Origin: Marivivens aquimaris
Lineage (GTDB): Bacteria; Pseudomonadota; Alphaproteobacteria; Rhodobacterales; Rhodobacteraceae
Length of the DNA stretch: 64,000 bases
NCBI RefSeq assembly: GCF_015220045.1
Contig: NZ_JADBGB010000003.1
Coordinates: 1-64,000 of the forward strand
Direction: 5' to 3'
Shown: in pieces, positions 16,328-24,626 of the stretch
Numbering within the stretch: position 1 is the stretch's first letter
Layout of the letters: each line of letters begins with the position of its first letter
The notes under the pieces: model-generated
Told to the model about the DNA's origin: nothing
What the model saw: only the letters and a program-made list of their open reading frames with translations
Databases searched by the model: none
Translations under genes and position numbers: made by a program

Positions 16328-17485
16328 ATGAGCCGCATCGACCCCGCCAACTTCCGACAAGACCGCGTTTTCGACAGATACGTCTGCAGAAAGTGTTTTG
16401 GCGACGAAGATCTCAAGGACATCATCCGGAACGATGGGGGTCCCGGCAGGTGCAACTATTGCCGCGCGCGTCGACGGAAGGTTTTGCCCCTTGAAGAGAT
16501 CGCGGAGTTCATCGAAGGCCGGATGCGAACATTCTATGGCGCCGCAGTCGATCAGTTGCCCTACAATTCCCGTGAAGGTGGTTACCTGGGGTCGCATTGG
16601 GATACACAAGAGCTGCTTTTCGACGAGATTGGTCTGGCTATCGAAGCTCGGGATCACGACCGGCTGATGGACGATCTGCTCGGCGAGATCGAGGATGATG
16701 TCTGGTGCGAGTACGACTGGCTTTCCCTCGAATTCGACGACAGCATGGCGTTTAGCTGGCGCGATTTCCGGCGTATCACGATGTCGGAGCGAAGGTTCTT
16801 TTTTCACTCTGTCGGCGCAACTGATGTGTCTCACCCTGATGAACGCTCTGCTGGCATGTTTCTTGTCGAACTTGCAGAGCTCATCGAAGAACTGGGATTG
16901 GTGCGCTCGGTGCCTGTTGGGCAATCCTACTATCGCGTGCGGAACCAGACCGTTCCGCCATTCGAACCTACGGCTGCCGCCCTTGGCCCGCCACCCGCCC
17001 GCATCTGTCTACAGTCAAACCGAATGAACCCGCCGGGGATCCCCATGTTCTACGGGGCTGAAGATGCGCCTTCCGCAATCGCCGAGGCCCGAGCAGACGA
17101 GCCTGTTCTTGCGCGCTTCCAAACCGAGATGCCGATCACCCTGGTCGACCTTGCCGAGCTTCCACGGATTCCTGGGTTCTTTTCGAGTGCGCCTCGGTGG
17201 GTTCGTCAGGGCCTGTCGTTTCTGCACCAACTGACTCGCGAGATGGCGGAGCCGGTCGAGCAGGACAATCGTGTAAATGTCGAATACATCCCGACCCAGA
17301 TCGTCACCGAGTTCTTCAGAGACTGGTCATACTCTGCAGGGAAACCCCACGGCATCCGCTACGTTTCGGCTTTGGGGTCTACGGCCGCCAATGTCGTGCT
17401 CTTTGCCGGCCCTGAAAACGTCGTTGATGCCGATGCGTCCGAAGATGGTGCTTGGCTGCGGCTTGTCGAGGTCGAATATCCCTGA
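16328..17485 (+). CDS. RES-domain protein with HEPN/RES N-terminal region
   Basis: This 385-residue protein opens with a zinc-ribbon-like CRKCF...CNYCRAR pair, then an acidic helical region matching the HEPN/RES N-terminal domain. The RES domain begins near residue 200: YYRVRNQTVPPF, then NRMNPPGIPMFYGAEDAPSAIAEAR. RES toxins degrade NAD+; the conserved Arg, Tyr and Glu positions appear present. No Xre-type antitoxin is fused or immediately upstream, unlike classical RES-Xre pairs. It may be a stand-alone abortive-infection effector. It is the last gene of the rightward string. Confidence 0.82.
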   Translation: MSRIDPANFRQDRVFDRYVCRKCFGDEDLKDIIRNDGGPGRCNYCRARRRKVLPLEEIAEFIEGRMRTFYGAAVDQLPYNSREGGYLGSHWDTQELLFDEIGLAIEARDHDRLMDDLLGEIEDDVWCEYDWLSLEFDDSMAFSWRDFRRITMSERRFFFHSVGATDVSHPDERSAGMFLVELAELIEELGLVRSVPVGQSYYRVRNQTVPPFEPTAAALGPPPARICLQSNRMNPPGIPMFYGAEDAPSAIAEARADEPVLARFQTEMPITLVDLAELPRIPGFFSSAPRWVRQGLSFLHQLTREMAEPVEQDNRVNVEYIPTQIVTEFFRDWSYSAGKPHGIRYVSALGSTAANVVLFAGPENVVDADASEDGAWLRLVEVEYP

Positions 17486-17572
17486 CCTGTCCTTCCTGCT
17501 CCTCAGGAGATGGAGGTTTCTTGGCGGCACTGGATCCGCGTCGTAACCATCCGGTGTAACGCCATGCCGCCG

Positions 17573-18076
17573 CTATCGCACCCGACGCAGCAGGTTATCG
17601 ATGAGCTGATTTGGCAAGAAGACAGCCTTGTCGTCCCGCCAAAGCGTCAATGCCGTCTCAAGCAACTTGGGGTCGCAAAGGCTGTCCCTCAGTAGTTGGT
17701 CGATCACCCATAGAACGCCATGCGCGGCGATCCCGTTGTCCACGGCCACGCGCCGCAGCAAACGGTCTCCGGTGAGCAGAATAGCTTCCGCGTGCACCTG
17801 TGCCGTCACGAGGCAGAAGCAATCGTTCGCCGACAGACGCCCGTGCCGTTTCTTGATGTCGAATGCCTGGCCAACTTGGGCAGGCGGCAGGTCATACGTC
17901 GCCGTGCCGCTTCCGTCGAGGAGCGCCCATTCCTGAGGTGTGAAATCCAGGATCTCGCTCGCGCGCACGGGAAGCGGTACGATGAACTCGTGGGGTAGGG
18001 TGCACAGGACGTGCAACAACCGACCCTTCCGAAGATCGATCAAGCAGCTGGCATCGTTGACGATCACGCGGGCCAC
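17573..18076 (-). CDS. PIN-domain protein, probable RNase toxin
   Basis: The 167-residue protein shows the PIN acidic pattern: VNDASCLIDL at the N-terminus, LSANDCFCLVTA near 100 and LLTGDRLLRR near 120. PIN toxins cleave RNA with two metal ions held by these Asp residues. It follows the XRE/ImmA-IrrE gene by 8 bp on the same strand, so the regulator is the likely antitoxin or controller. Such XRE-COG2856 plus PIN pairs have been predicted as toxin-antitoxin systems. The C-terminus is basic (NQLIDNLLRRVR). Confidence 0.82.
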   Translation of the reverse strand: MARVIVNDASCLIDLRKGRLLHVLCTLPHEFIVPLPVRASEILDFTPQEWALLDGSGTATYDLPPAQVGQAFDIKKRHGRLSANDCFCLVTAQVHAEAILLTGDRLLRRVAVDNGIAAHGVLWVIDQLLRDSLCDPKLLETALTLWRDDKAVFLPNQLIDNLLRRVR

Positions 18077-18084
18077 GAGACGGA

Positions 18085-19155
18085 CTATCCCCTGATGTTC
18101 TCTTCAACGGTGGACAGCGAGAGGTGCAGCATCTGAGCGGCGCGTACTGGCGAGATCAATTCCTCACCGAGCGCTCGCCAAACCAGACGCTCAAACCGTT
18201 GCGGATGTTCGAATGCGCCGAACCCTTCGTCATCCCGTATCTCGTCCGGTTCGCTGGTGCGCCAGCGCCGTGCGTAGGTCCGAAACGCGTAGTCGATCAT
18301 TGACTGGGGTAAGATGCCAACCTGTCCGAGGCGCATCAACATCGCGGCGGCCGACACGCCATAGAGCCGCTTCAGTCGCATGATCTCCATATAGGTCATG
18401 CCGCTGCGCGAGGGACCGGCCTCTTCAATCAGGTGATCGGTCGGTATCAGGAACGCCCCGGCAAAGCGGTTCATCGCCTTCTCGAGCTTGATCGCCGAGT
18501 TTCCGGTCGCCCGAATGACACGGTGCGCCAGTTCATGGGCCAGATTGAACCGCCTGCGCTCGACATTGGTGCGGCTTGAAACCACGACGACATCGGTGGC
18601 GCTTCGACCCTCGCTGCGTCGCACCTCGCAGGCCAGCCCATCGAAGCGCTCGGCGAAATCGGCTTCGATGACCTTGATGCCCTTGTCCTCGAGCAGCCGC
18701 GACATGCTGGGAATTGGATCGTTTCCGAGCTTCCAATGCCTTCGCAGCTCTCGTGCCAACAGGTCCAACTCTTCGTAGCTCTCGACGACATCCCTAACCA
18801 GATCGCCGAACGGGTCATCCGGCGGTGCGATCTCCAGGATATCTTCGATGGCCAGGTAGTCTTCCAGCCTCTCTATGACGATGGCTTCCGCATGGGCGCG
18901 ATCCCTCGCGGAGGTGCTGGAATGCTTGCGGAATTCGACGCCGACAAGCTCTTCGACCTGCCCTCCCATCAGGAAATCGAGCGACACGCCCAATGCCTTG
19001 CTCAGACCGACGAGCACCAAGGAGGACGGGTTCATCTTGTCCGCCTCGTATTTGCTGATGGCCTGTGCGGTGATCCTTGGCGAGGTGCGGTCCGCAAGGC
19101 CCTGCATCGACAAGCCCGCCTTCTTGCGGGCCAGTCGCAACCGTTGTCCGAACAT
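18085..19155 (-). CDS. XRE regulator fused to ImmA/IrrE-type metalloprotease
   Basis: The N-terminal HTH (FGQRLRLARKKAGLSMQGLADR, then ITAQAISKYEADK) is followed by a COG2856 peptidase with NLAHELAHRVI near residue 220, carrying the HExxH zinc motif. The 356-residue layout matches XRE-ImmA/IrrE proteins that repress targets and are inactivated or activated by proteolysis. It is transcribed divergently from the CBASS operon across a 104-bp gap with an inverted repeat on the promoter, and upstream of the PIN gene. It may control both. CapH/CapP pairs do this for other CBASS operons, but as separate proteins. Confidence 0.88.
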   Translation of the reverse strand: MFGQRLRLARKKAGLSMQGLADRTSPRITAQAISKYEADKMNPSSLVLVGLSKALGVSLDFLMGGQVEELVGVEFRKHSSTSARDRAHAEAIVIERLEDYLAIEDILEIAPPDDPFGDLVRDVVESYEELDLLARELRRHWKLGNDPIPSMSRLLEDKGIKVIEADFAERFDGLACEVRRSEGRSATDVVVVSSRTNVERRRFNLAHELAHRVIRATGNSAIKLEKAMNRFAGAFLIPTDHLIEEAGPSRSGMTYMEIMRLKRLYGVSAAAMLMRLGQVGILPQSMIDYAFRTYARRWRTSEPDEIRDDEGFGAFEHPQRFERLVWRALGEELISPVRAAQMLHLSLSTVEENIRG

Positions 19156-19178
19156 GGCCTACTCCCCTGAGAACGTCG

Positions 19179-19234
19179 GTTGATAAACGACATTTCTTGC
19201 TGTATATATCAACACAAGATTGACGCATCGTCAA
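19179..19234 (+). promoter_or_regulatory. CBASS promoter with overlapping operators
   Basis: TTGATA (19180-19185) and TATATA (19203-19208), 17 bp apart, form a near-consensus promoter toward the CBASS genes. GTTGATA (19179) and TATCAAC (19207) are inverted repeats that cover both boxes, and a second dyad TTGACG-cat-CGTCAA spans 19220-19234. The first dyad also offers TTGATA on the other strand, toward the XRE gene. A repressor bound here would shut both directions. Confidence 0.65.
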
Positions 19235-19259
19235 GAAAAAAAGGCACTTGGAGATCAAA

Positions 19260-19484
19260 ATGACCAAGAAGAATCAGCATGTTGTTCCCCACAAGGACGG
19301 TTGGGCCGTGAAAGGCGCCGGCAATGCGAAGGCAACGGCCATCCACCCGACACAGCAATCCGCGATCACCCAGGCGCGTGACATCGCCCGCAATCAGGGC
19401 TCGGAAATGTTCATCCACGGAACCAACGGTCGCATCCGTGAGCGCAACACCTACGGCAAAGACCCCTACCCCCCGGAAGGCTAA
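19260..19484 (+). CDS. DUF2188 protein, first gene of the CBASS operon
   Basis: The 74-residue protein reads KKNQHVVPHKDGWAVKGAGN, then ATAIHPTQQSAITQARDIAR and GRIRERNTYGKDP, the full DUF2188 pattern (binding of substrate-like repeats, W and G-rich turn, RIR..NTYG..P). GGAG precedes ATG 19260; a TTG at 19248 is in frame but lacks a site. It ends 7 bp before capV. Its role in CBASS is not established; it could be an accessory or regulatory protein, or a carry-over from a toxin module. Confidence 0.85.
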   Translation: MTKKNQHVVPHKDGWAVKGAGNAKATAIHPTQQSAITQARDIARNQGSEMFIHGTNGRIRERNTYGKDPYPPEG

Positions 19485-19491
19485 GTGAACC

Positions 19492-20478
19492 ATGAGACGT
19501 ATCCTGTGCATCGATGGCGGTGGCATCAAAGGCACCCAACCCGCGGCCTTTCTGGCGGGCTTGGAGGAAGACCTTGATGAACCGGTTGGCCGCTACTTCG
19601 ATTTGATTGCGGGAACGTCAACCGGGGGCATTCTCGCGATCGGCCTTGCCCTCGGCATCCCGGCCAAAACTCTCCTCGAACTCTACGAAAATCGCGGGCC
19701 GACGATCTTTGGGCAAGCCGGAGACAGGAGCTGGCTCGGACGAAAGGCCCGGGATGCGCGTGCGGCCTTGCGCCATCTGGTCAAGCCGAAGCACGAGGCA
19801 TCGACGCTTCGGGACGAGCTCCGTGCCGTCCTCGGTGACAAGCTCATCGGCGAAGCGGAGACCCGGTTGCTGATCCCGGCCTGGGATGCCGATCAGCGCA
19901 GCGTCTACATCTACAAGACGTCGCATCATCCGCGGCTCACCAAGGATTACAGGAAGCCGGTCCTCGACGCCGCGATGGCGACGTCGGCCGCTCCAACCTA
20001 TTTCGCGCGCCATAAGACGGTGGATGATGTCGGGCTTCTCGATGGCGGCACCTGGTGCAACAATCCGGTGGGCGTCGCGACCGTTGAAGCGATCTCGATG
20101 CTCGGCTGGTCTCCGCAGGAATTGCACATCCTGAGCCTCGGCTGTGTCGACGAGGTCTACATGCTGCCAGAATCCCCCGGAAAAGCCGGCCTAGGGTTGA
20201 AGGCCCTCAGCCTTCTCATGGACGGGCAATCCCGCGGAGCGCTCGGCATTGCCCGTCATCTGACAGGCGATCCGCACGACCGGACGGCTGTTCACCGGTA
20301 TTCGCCGAGCGTGCCGGACGGATTCTTTTCCCTCGACGACACCAGCAAGATCCAGAGGCTCAAGGGGCTTGGCGCCTCCAGCGCCCGGCACGCGAGCCCC
20401 ACCCTGACCCCCATCTTCTTCCAGCAACCTGCCGAGCCGTTCGTGCCCGTGCATCAACTCGAACGGAACGCGGCATGA
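19492..20478 (+). CDS. capV: CapV-like patatin phospholipase, CBASS effector
   Basis: This 328-residue patatin has the oxyanion loop DGGGIKG near residue 8, the nucleophile motif GTSTGG (Ser43) and the DGG motif with Asp184, which together form the Ser-Asp dyad. In CBASS such phospholipases are switched on by a cyclic dinucleotide and break down the inner membrane, killing the infected cell. There are no transmembrane segments. Its stop overlaps the CD-NTase start as ATGA. Pairing with a nucleotidyltransferase and an E2-like gene is what assigns it to CBASS rather than to lipid metabolism. Confidence 0.93.
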   Translation: MRRILCIDGGGIKGTQPAAFLAGLEEDLDEPVGRYFDLIAGTSTGGILAIGLALGIPAKTLLELYENRGPTIFGQAGDRSWLGRKARDARAALRHLVKPKHEASTLRDELRAVLGDKLIGEAETRLLIPAWDADQRSVYIYKTSHHPRLTKDYRKPVLDAAMATSAAPTYFARHKTVDDVGLLDGGTWCNNPVGVATVEAISMLGWSPQELHILSLGCVDEVYMLPESPGKAGLGLKALSLLMDGQSRGALGIARHLTGDPHDRTAVHRYSPSVPDGFFSLDDTSKIQRLKGLGASSARHASPTLTPIFFQQPAEPFVPVHQLERNAA

Positions 20479-21674
20479 ACCAGATCTTCTCGCACCCCCT
20501 CACCGATACCGCCATTCAGCGGCGGGCGCAGGTCTTCACGATCCTCGAAGAAATCTGCCAGGAGCTGGAATGGACCCAGACCCAGTTCGAGAAGGCCCGA
20601 ACCAGCTACGAGGCGGTCGCGGACTGGTTGGCCGGATCGAACGACCCGATGCTTGCTTCTCTCCGCGTCTACCTGCACGGCTCCGGCGCACTCGGCACCT
20701 CGATCAAACCGATCGGACGCGACGAATTCGATGTCGACCTGATCAGCTTCATCCTCGGCCTTGGCCCGGAGATCGCACCAGCACGCCTGAAGGCTGCAAT
20801 CGGCAAGCGCTTGCGCGAACATGCCTACTACGCATCGATCCTGGAAGAAAAGAAGCGCTGCTGGCGCCTGAACTACGCCGGCGACTTTCACCTCGACATC
20901 TCCCCGACCATTGCCAATCCGAACTGCATGAACGGCGGTGAGCTGGTGCCCGATCGCAAGCTGCGAGACTGGCATGCTACGAATCCTCGGGCCTATCGGG
21001 CCCTCTTCGACGAACGGGCGGCCCTGGTTCCGAGGATGACGCAGTCGATCATCGCGGCACAGCGCGATGCGACGACGACAGAGCCTTTCCCGGTACGTCA
21101 GTCCGTCAAGGGTATTCTGCGGCGGACCGTGCAGCTCCTGAAGCGTCACCGGGATCTGGAATTCCTGCATGTTCAGGAAGAAATCGCGCCGATCTCGATC
21201 ATCATCACGACCCTGGCCATGCGATCCTATGAGATGTGCGTCAGGCGCCACGTTTTCGCCGACGACCTCCAGGTGTTGATCGATACGATCCGCCTGATGC
21301 CGGTCTTCATCGAGCGACCGCTGGTCAATGGCCGTCAGATCTACGCGGTCTGGGACGAGACCACCGGAGGTGAAAACTTTGCCGAGCGTTGGAATGAAGA
21401 ACCCGCGCGGGTCGCAGCCTTCTACAAGTGGCACAGCAAGGCGCTAGCGGATTTCGAATCCCTACGTGACCTCGTTGGCCTCGACGCGATTGTAGGCTCC
21501 ATGAAGGACAGCCTGGGTGACAAACTTGTTGCCCAGACCATGAACCGGCGGATGGGTGCGCTGAACGAGGGGCGAAAGACGGGGGCACTCGTGCTTGGTG
21601 CGGGTGTTGGCCTGACCACCCAAAAGTCGGCCGCTTCGACGCCCGTTCCCAAGAACGAGTTTTTCGGGGACTAG
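20475..21674 (+). CDS. CD-NTase (cGAS/DncV-like nucleotidyltransferase)
   Basis: The 399-residue enzyme has the nucleotidyltransferase signature HGSGALGTSI (Gly69-Ser70) followed by FDVDLI (Asp86, Asp88) and the third acidic residue in FHLDISP (Asp141). It should make a cyclic oligonucleotide on phage sensing, which activates CapV. The C-terminus reads STPVPKNEFFGD; in CBASS with Cap2/E2 proteins the cyclase C-terminus is the site of conjugation, so this flexible tail is notable. The E2 gene starts 5 bp later. The nucleotide product cannot be told from sequence. Confidence 0.93.
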   Translation: MNQIFSHPLTDTAIQRRAQVFTILEEICQELEWTQTQFEKARTSYEAVADWLAGSNDPMLASLRVYLHGSGALGTSIKPIGRDEFDVDLISFILGLGPEIAPARLKAAIGKRLREHAYYASILEEKKRCWRLNYAGDFHLDISPTIANPNCMNGGELVPDRKLRDWHATNPRAYRALFDERAALVPRMTQSIIAAQRDATTTEPFPVRQSVKGILRRTVQLLKRHRDLEFLHVQEEIAPISIIITTLAMRSYEMCVRRHVFADDLQVLIDTIRLMPVFIERPLVNGRQIYAVWDETTGGENFAERWNEEPARVAAFYKWHSKALADFESLRDLVGLDAIVGSMKDSLGDKLVAQTMNRRMGALNEGRKTGALVLGAGVGLTTQKSAASTPVPKNEFFGD

Positions 21675-21679
21675 GCGCG

Positions 21680-22156
21680 ATGGCGGGATCGACCACGAGA
21701 AACCGACTGTCACTGCCTCAGCAGTACCTGTTCCTTCAGAGGTCGAAGACGATCTCCGGCGAAGGTGTGCTCCGGCCCGGCCGTTTGGAGTGGCGATTTC
21801 GGGCGCAACCGACGCCGCTTTCCCGGTCATATCAAGTCACGCTTGTCCTGGAGAGGGACGGGACGCCGGATGTTCGGGTCGTAGAACCTGACTTGAGGTT
21901 GGTCGCCGGTGGACGCGACCTGCCGCATATCTACCACAACCCGGATCGGCTCTGTCTCTATCTGCCCGGGACCGGGCAATGGGACGCCAGCAAGCGTCTG
22001 GACCTCACCATCATCCCCTGGACCCACCTCTGGCTGATCTATTTCGAGGAATGGCTCGTGTCGGATGACTGGAAAGGCGGGGGAAAACACCCTGGAGAGG
22101 ATGACCCAGACGAGGGCAACCGCGCGTTGCGCCGCAGCTTGCGCCGTATGCGTTGA
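21680..22156 (+). CDS. CBASS E2-like protein (type II-short)
   Basis: The 158-residue protein matches the stand-alone prokaryotic E2 family of short type II CBASS: SRSYQVTLVLE, then PHIYHNPDRLCLYLPGTGQW with the presumed catalytic Cys92, then TIIPWTHLWLIYFEEWL and GGGKHP. These enzymes are thought to form thioesters with the cyclase C-terminus and prime or regulate it without an E1 or JAB partner; none is encoded nearby. It is the last gene of the operon and converges on the AbiE-like pair. The C-terminal tail is basic (RRSLRRMR). Confidence 0.88.
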   Translation: MAGSTTRNRLSLPQQYLFLQRSKTISGEGVLRPGRLEWRFRAQPTPLSRSYQVTLVLERDGTPDVRVVEPDLRLVAGGRDLPHIYHNPDRLCLYLPGTGQWDASKRLDLTIIPWTHLWLIYFEEWLVSDDWKGGGKHPGEDDPDEGNRALRRSLRRMR

Positions 22157-22211
22157 GTTTCATATGATCATTGTTCTAGGGTCGGTTCGGAGATGCCCTG
22201 GATAGGGGTCG

Positions 22212-22970
22212 CTAGAGTTGGTAGAGGCGGGAGATCAGGCCGAGGCCAGTTTCTCGATCAAAGGGGACACCGAATGTATTCGGGTCGAAGTCTGTCAGCC
22301 CGTTCACCCTCTCCACATAGGCCCTGAGGTCAGCTTTCAGTGGCTCGGTAACCTCGATGGGCTGATCGGTCGGGAGAAGTTGAAGCAACCGGAACACATC
22401 GTTCCGGTGCTTCCTGATATCGCTTCCCTTGGCATTCGCGTCGCCATCATCCTTTCGCTGAGACAGGTCGACGAATGCTCTGGCCTTGAATGGGATGAGC
22501 AGGCGTTCATCGAGAACCAGAACACCGTCGATAGCGCGACGGCTCTCGAGGAGTGCCTCGTAGTAGTCCGTGTCCAACAGGATCGCGGAAAGGCTCAGGG
22601 TTTCGTCCGAAAACTCCACCACCGTCAGCCCTGCGTCCTCCGGGATTTCCAGCGCTTCGGGCTTTCGCGCAAAGAGCTCGAGCATCGCTGGATACGATGG
22701 GTCGGTCGGCTTGTGGAACCTGTAGAACTCCCGGCGGCCATTGCTGCGTTCGCGCGCCTGGTAACCACCGCCATCCAGAAAGGCCTTCAGGGACTGTGCG
22801 AAGGGCGGATCCACCACCTCTACGCAGAGAACCATGTCGATGTCGTTGGTCTGGCGGAAATCGATGCCGACCTCCTCGAAAATCATCGAACATGCAGTGC
22901 CGCCGATAACCGCATAATGGTCGGCATGGTCCGCGAAATGCTCTCGAAACTTGTCCAGACCGACTACCAT
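22212..22970 (-). CDS. AbiEii-like nucleotidyltransferase, probable toxin
   Basis: The 252-residue protein has the minimal nucleotidyltransferase motif GGTACSMIFEEVG followed by RQTNDIDMVL (Asp pair), near residues 22-48. This is the DNA polymerase beta-like fold of AbiEii/AbiGii toxins, which modify tRNA or other targets with nucleotides. It overlaps the upstream regulator gene by 7 bp, as expected for a coupled two-gene system. It is distinct from the CBASS cyclase in size and partner. The toxin role is inferred from family and operon layout. Confidence 0.75.
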   Translation of the reverse strand: MVVGLDKFREHFADHADHYAVIGGTACSMIFEEVGIDFRQTNDIDMVLCVEVVDPPFAQSLKAFLDGGGYQARERSNGRREFYRFHKPTDPSYPAMLELFARKPEALEIPEDAGLTVVEFSDETLSLSAILLDTDYYEALLESRRAIDGVLVLDERLLIPFKARAFVDLSQRKDDGDANAKGSDIRKHRNDVFRLLQLLPTDQPIEVTEPLKADLRAYVERVNGLTDFDPNTFGVPFDRETGLGLISRLYQL

Positions 22971-24019
22971 GCGAACTCCTCCAACAATTGTTCCGCGGCG
23001 GCTTCCAGCCGCTCGTCTGGGTTATTGCGGAACTGCAGGTAGAGCGACAGCACATCGACCTCACGCGCACCTGAAACGATATCGGGGTCGTACCACCAAA
23101 CGTCGATCGCGAAGTTCGGCTCCTCGTCCTGTTCGACCTCTTTCCCAAACTCGCCACTTTGAATCCGTTTCCAATCCTTTGGCCCGGCAGCAAAACGTAT
23201 GATGCGGGGCCTGGACATTGTCGATCGCTCCGAGAGTGCACTTTCGCCACCGGTTGGCAGGTACTCAGGCAATGGGCTGCCGTGGAAGCCCTTCGGCAGG
23301 GAGGGTGCCCGAAACCAATGTTCGGCTTTGACCGGCGAGCGCAGTCTTGAAGCCGCGGCTTCAAACAATTCTCGAGGAGCTTCGGAGAACTGGATATGCT
23401 TGCTGCGCCCTCGCGTTTCCACATGCGCTAGCTCGCTGGCCTCCAGCTCTTCGAAGGCGCGCCCGATCGACATAGCCGAGTATCGCAAGATTTCCGCGAG
23501 ATCGCTCGGTCGCGCGTTCTCCACGTCCCTGAGGTTCAGGTATCGCAAGAAGAGCGCTTGTGATGCCGGCGAAAGCTGGTCCTCCGCAAAATCACGTCTT
23601 CGCCGAAAATGCTCCCGGAGGTCCATGGCAAGCTGCGGGATGAACAGTTGATTGCCCGGGACAATAAAGGCCGCGGACTCCTCGATGAGCCGGCTGCGTT
23701 GATAGGCGGATAGGTGGTCCAGGACCAATACGAGGATTCCCTCAAAGTGGCGTTGGATAGCTCCAAGCTGTTTGGAAAGACCTGAAGGATTCTTGGCGTC
23801 CTCTGACTTCGGGACGACGAGCAAGATCGCATGCCCGAAGAGCTCCGTTTGTCGGTATTCGAACCCATTGGCAAGAAAGAGCGGCAACCCTCTCTTGCTC
23901 CCCCAAGCCTTCAGGCTGGCTGGCACATGAAGCGTTGTACGCAGGTGAGACTGCGCATCCTTGATGAGGCTCCGGGAGGATTTCTGATCTACTTCTAACA
24001 TGAATTTGGAAGCTAACAT
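22964..24019 (-). CDS. Winged-HTH regulator, probable AbiEi-like antitoxin
   Basis: This 351-residue protein contains a central winged-helix segment (SPASQALFLRYLNLRDVENARPSDLAEILRYSAMSIGRAFEELEA) flanked by an N-terminal region with a nuclease-like alpha/beta look and a C-terminal region ending in IDVWWYDPDIVSGAREVDVLSLYL. The last part resembles the PDDIV/substrate-type motif of AbiEi-associated proteins. It is first in the operon with the nucleotidyltransferase. It is longer than classical AbiEi (about 200 residues), so the type IV toxin-antitoxin label is tentative. ATG 24019 has no good ribosome site; ATG 24001 is an alternative. Confidence 0.62.
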   Translation of the reverse strand: MLASKFMLEVDQKSSRSLIKDAQSHLRTTLHVPASLKAWGSKRGLPLFLANGFEYRQTELFGHAILLVVPKSEDAKNPSGLSKQLGAIQRHFEGILVLVLDHLSAYQRSRLIEESAAFIVPGNQLFIPQLAMDLREHFRRRRDFAEDQLSPASQALFLRYLNLRDVENARPSDLAEILRYSAMSIGRAFEELEASELAHVETRGRSKHIQFSEAPRELFEAAASRLRSPVKAEHWFRAPSLPKGFHGSPLPEYLPTGGESALSERSTMSRPRIIRFAAGPKDWKRIQSGEFGKEVEQDEEPNFAIDVWWYDPDIVSGAREVDVLSLYLQFRNNPDERLEAAAEQLLEEFAW

Positions 24020-24580
24020 TTGTAGCGTTAGTATTCAAGTAAGGCGTTATCTTATTCGCCGCGAACTGTGATCGAAATGGAGGAATTCCGAACTTCTCGA
24101 GAAGTCTGGCCCGCAAGAAAATTTACATAAAACGGATTATCGGCAAAATCGGTGACGCCAGGGTCACTTGAATTTGGGTCTTCACGCGCTGCCAGCCGCA
24201 ATCCAGCCCGGCCCTTCGAACTCCACCAGTGCGATGAGCAGAAATTCGGCTTTGCCGCCATGGCGAAACACGATCGCTCCCATTGCTCACTCTCGTTGGG
24301 TAAGCAGCTGGATCATGATCGGCATTATTGGTTCTGATATCAACGATTGCAGCACCCGCCACCAAGTGGAAAGGCCCAGCATCTGAGGGATAGATTGCAC
24401 GTCTATCGCTCATAAAGGCCGTATTTTGTGAGCGATAGCATGATCTTTCTGCTCAGGCCCCCTGATACACCGGATTGCATCTGACGTCCGCCACGATTTT
24501 CGCGACCTTCGGATTTGCATCAATCTGCCATCGATACGCAGACCGTGCTTTCGTCTTGAGCTCCAATGCCCATCTTGAAC
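24020..24580. other. Intergenic stretch with one terminator-like or operator-like dyad
   Basis: I see no convincing gene in these 560 bp; the open frames lack ribosome sites and family resemblance. The composition is less G+C-rich than its surroundings. CTATCGCTCA (24403-24412) and TGAGCGATAG (24429-24438) form a perfect 10-bp inverted repeat with a 16-nt loop. The stretch separates the AbiE-like module from relBE and probably marks a junction between separately acquired modules. Confidence 0.5.
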
Positions 24581-24600
24581 TGTATCTCATTTGCGATACA
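24581..24600. promoter_or_regulatory. relBE operator
   Basis: TGTATC (24581) and GATACA (24595) are inverted 6-bp arms separated by 8 bp, 26 bp before the relB start. Autoregulatory dyads of this kind are usual for RelB/DinJ antitoxins. Confidence 0.55.
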
Positions 24601-24626
24601 TTGAGCCATGCACAGGAGGACCGATC

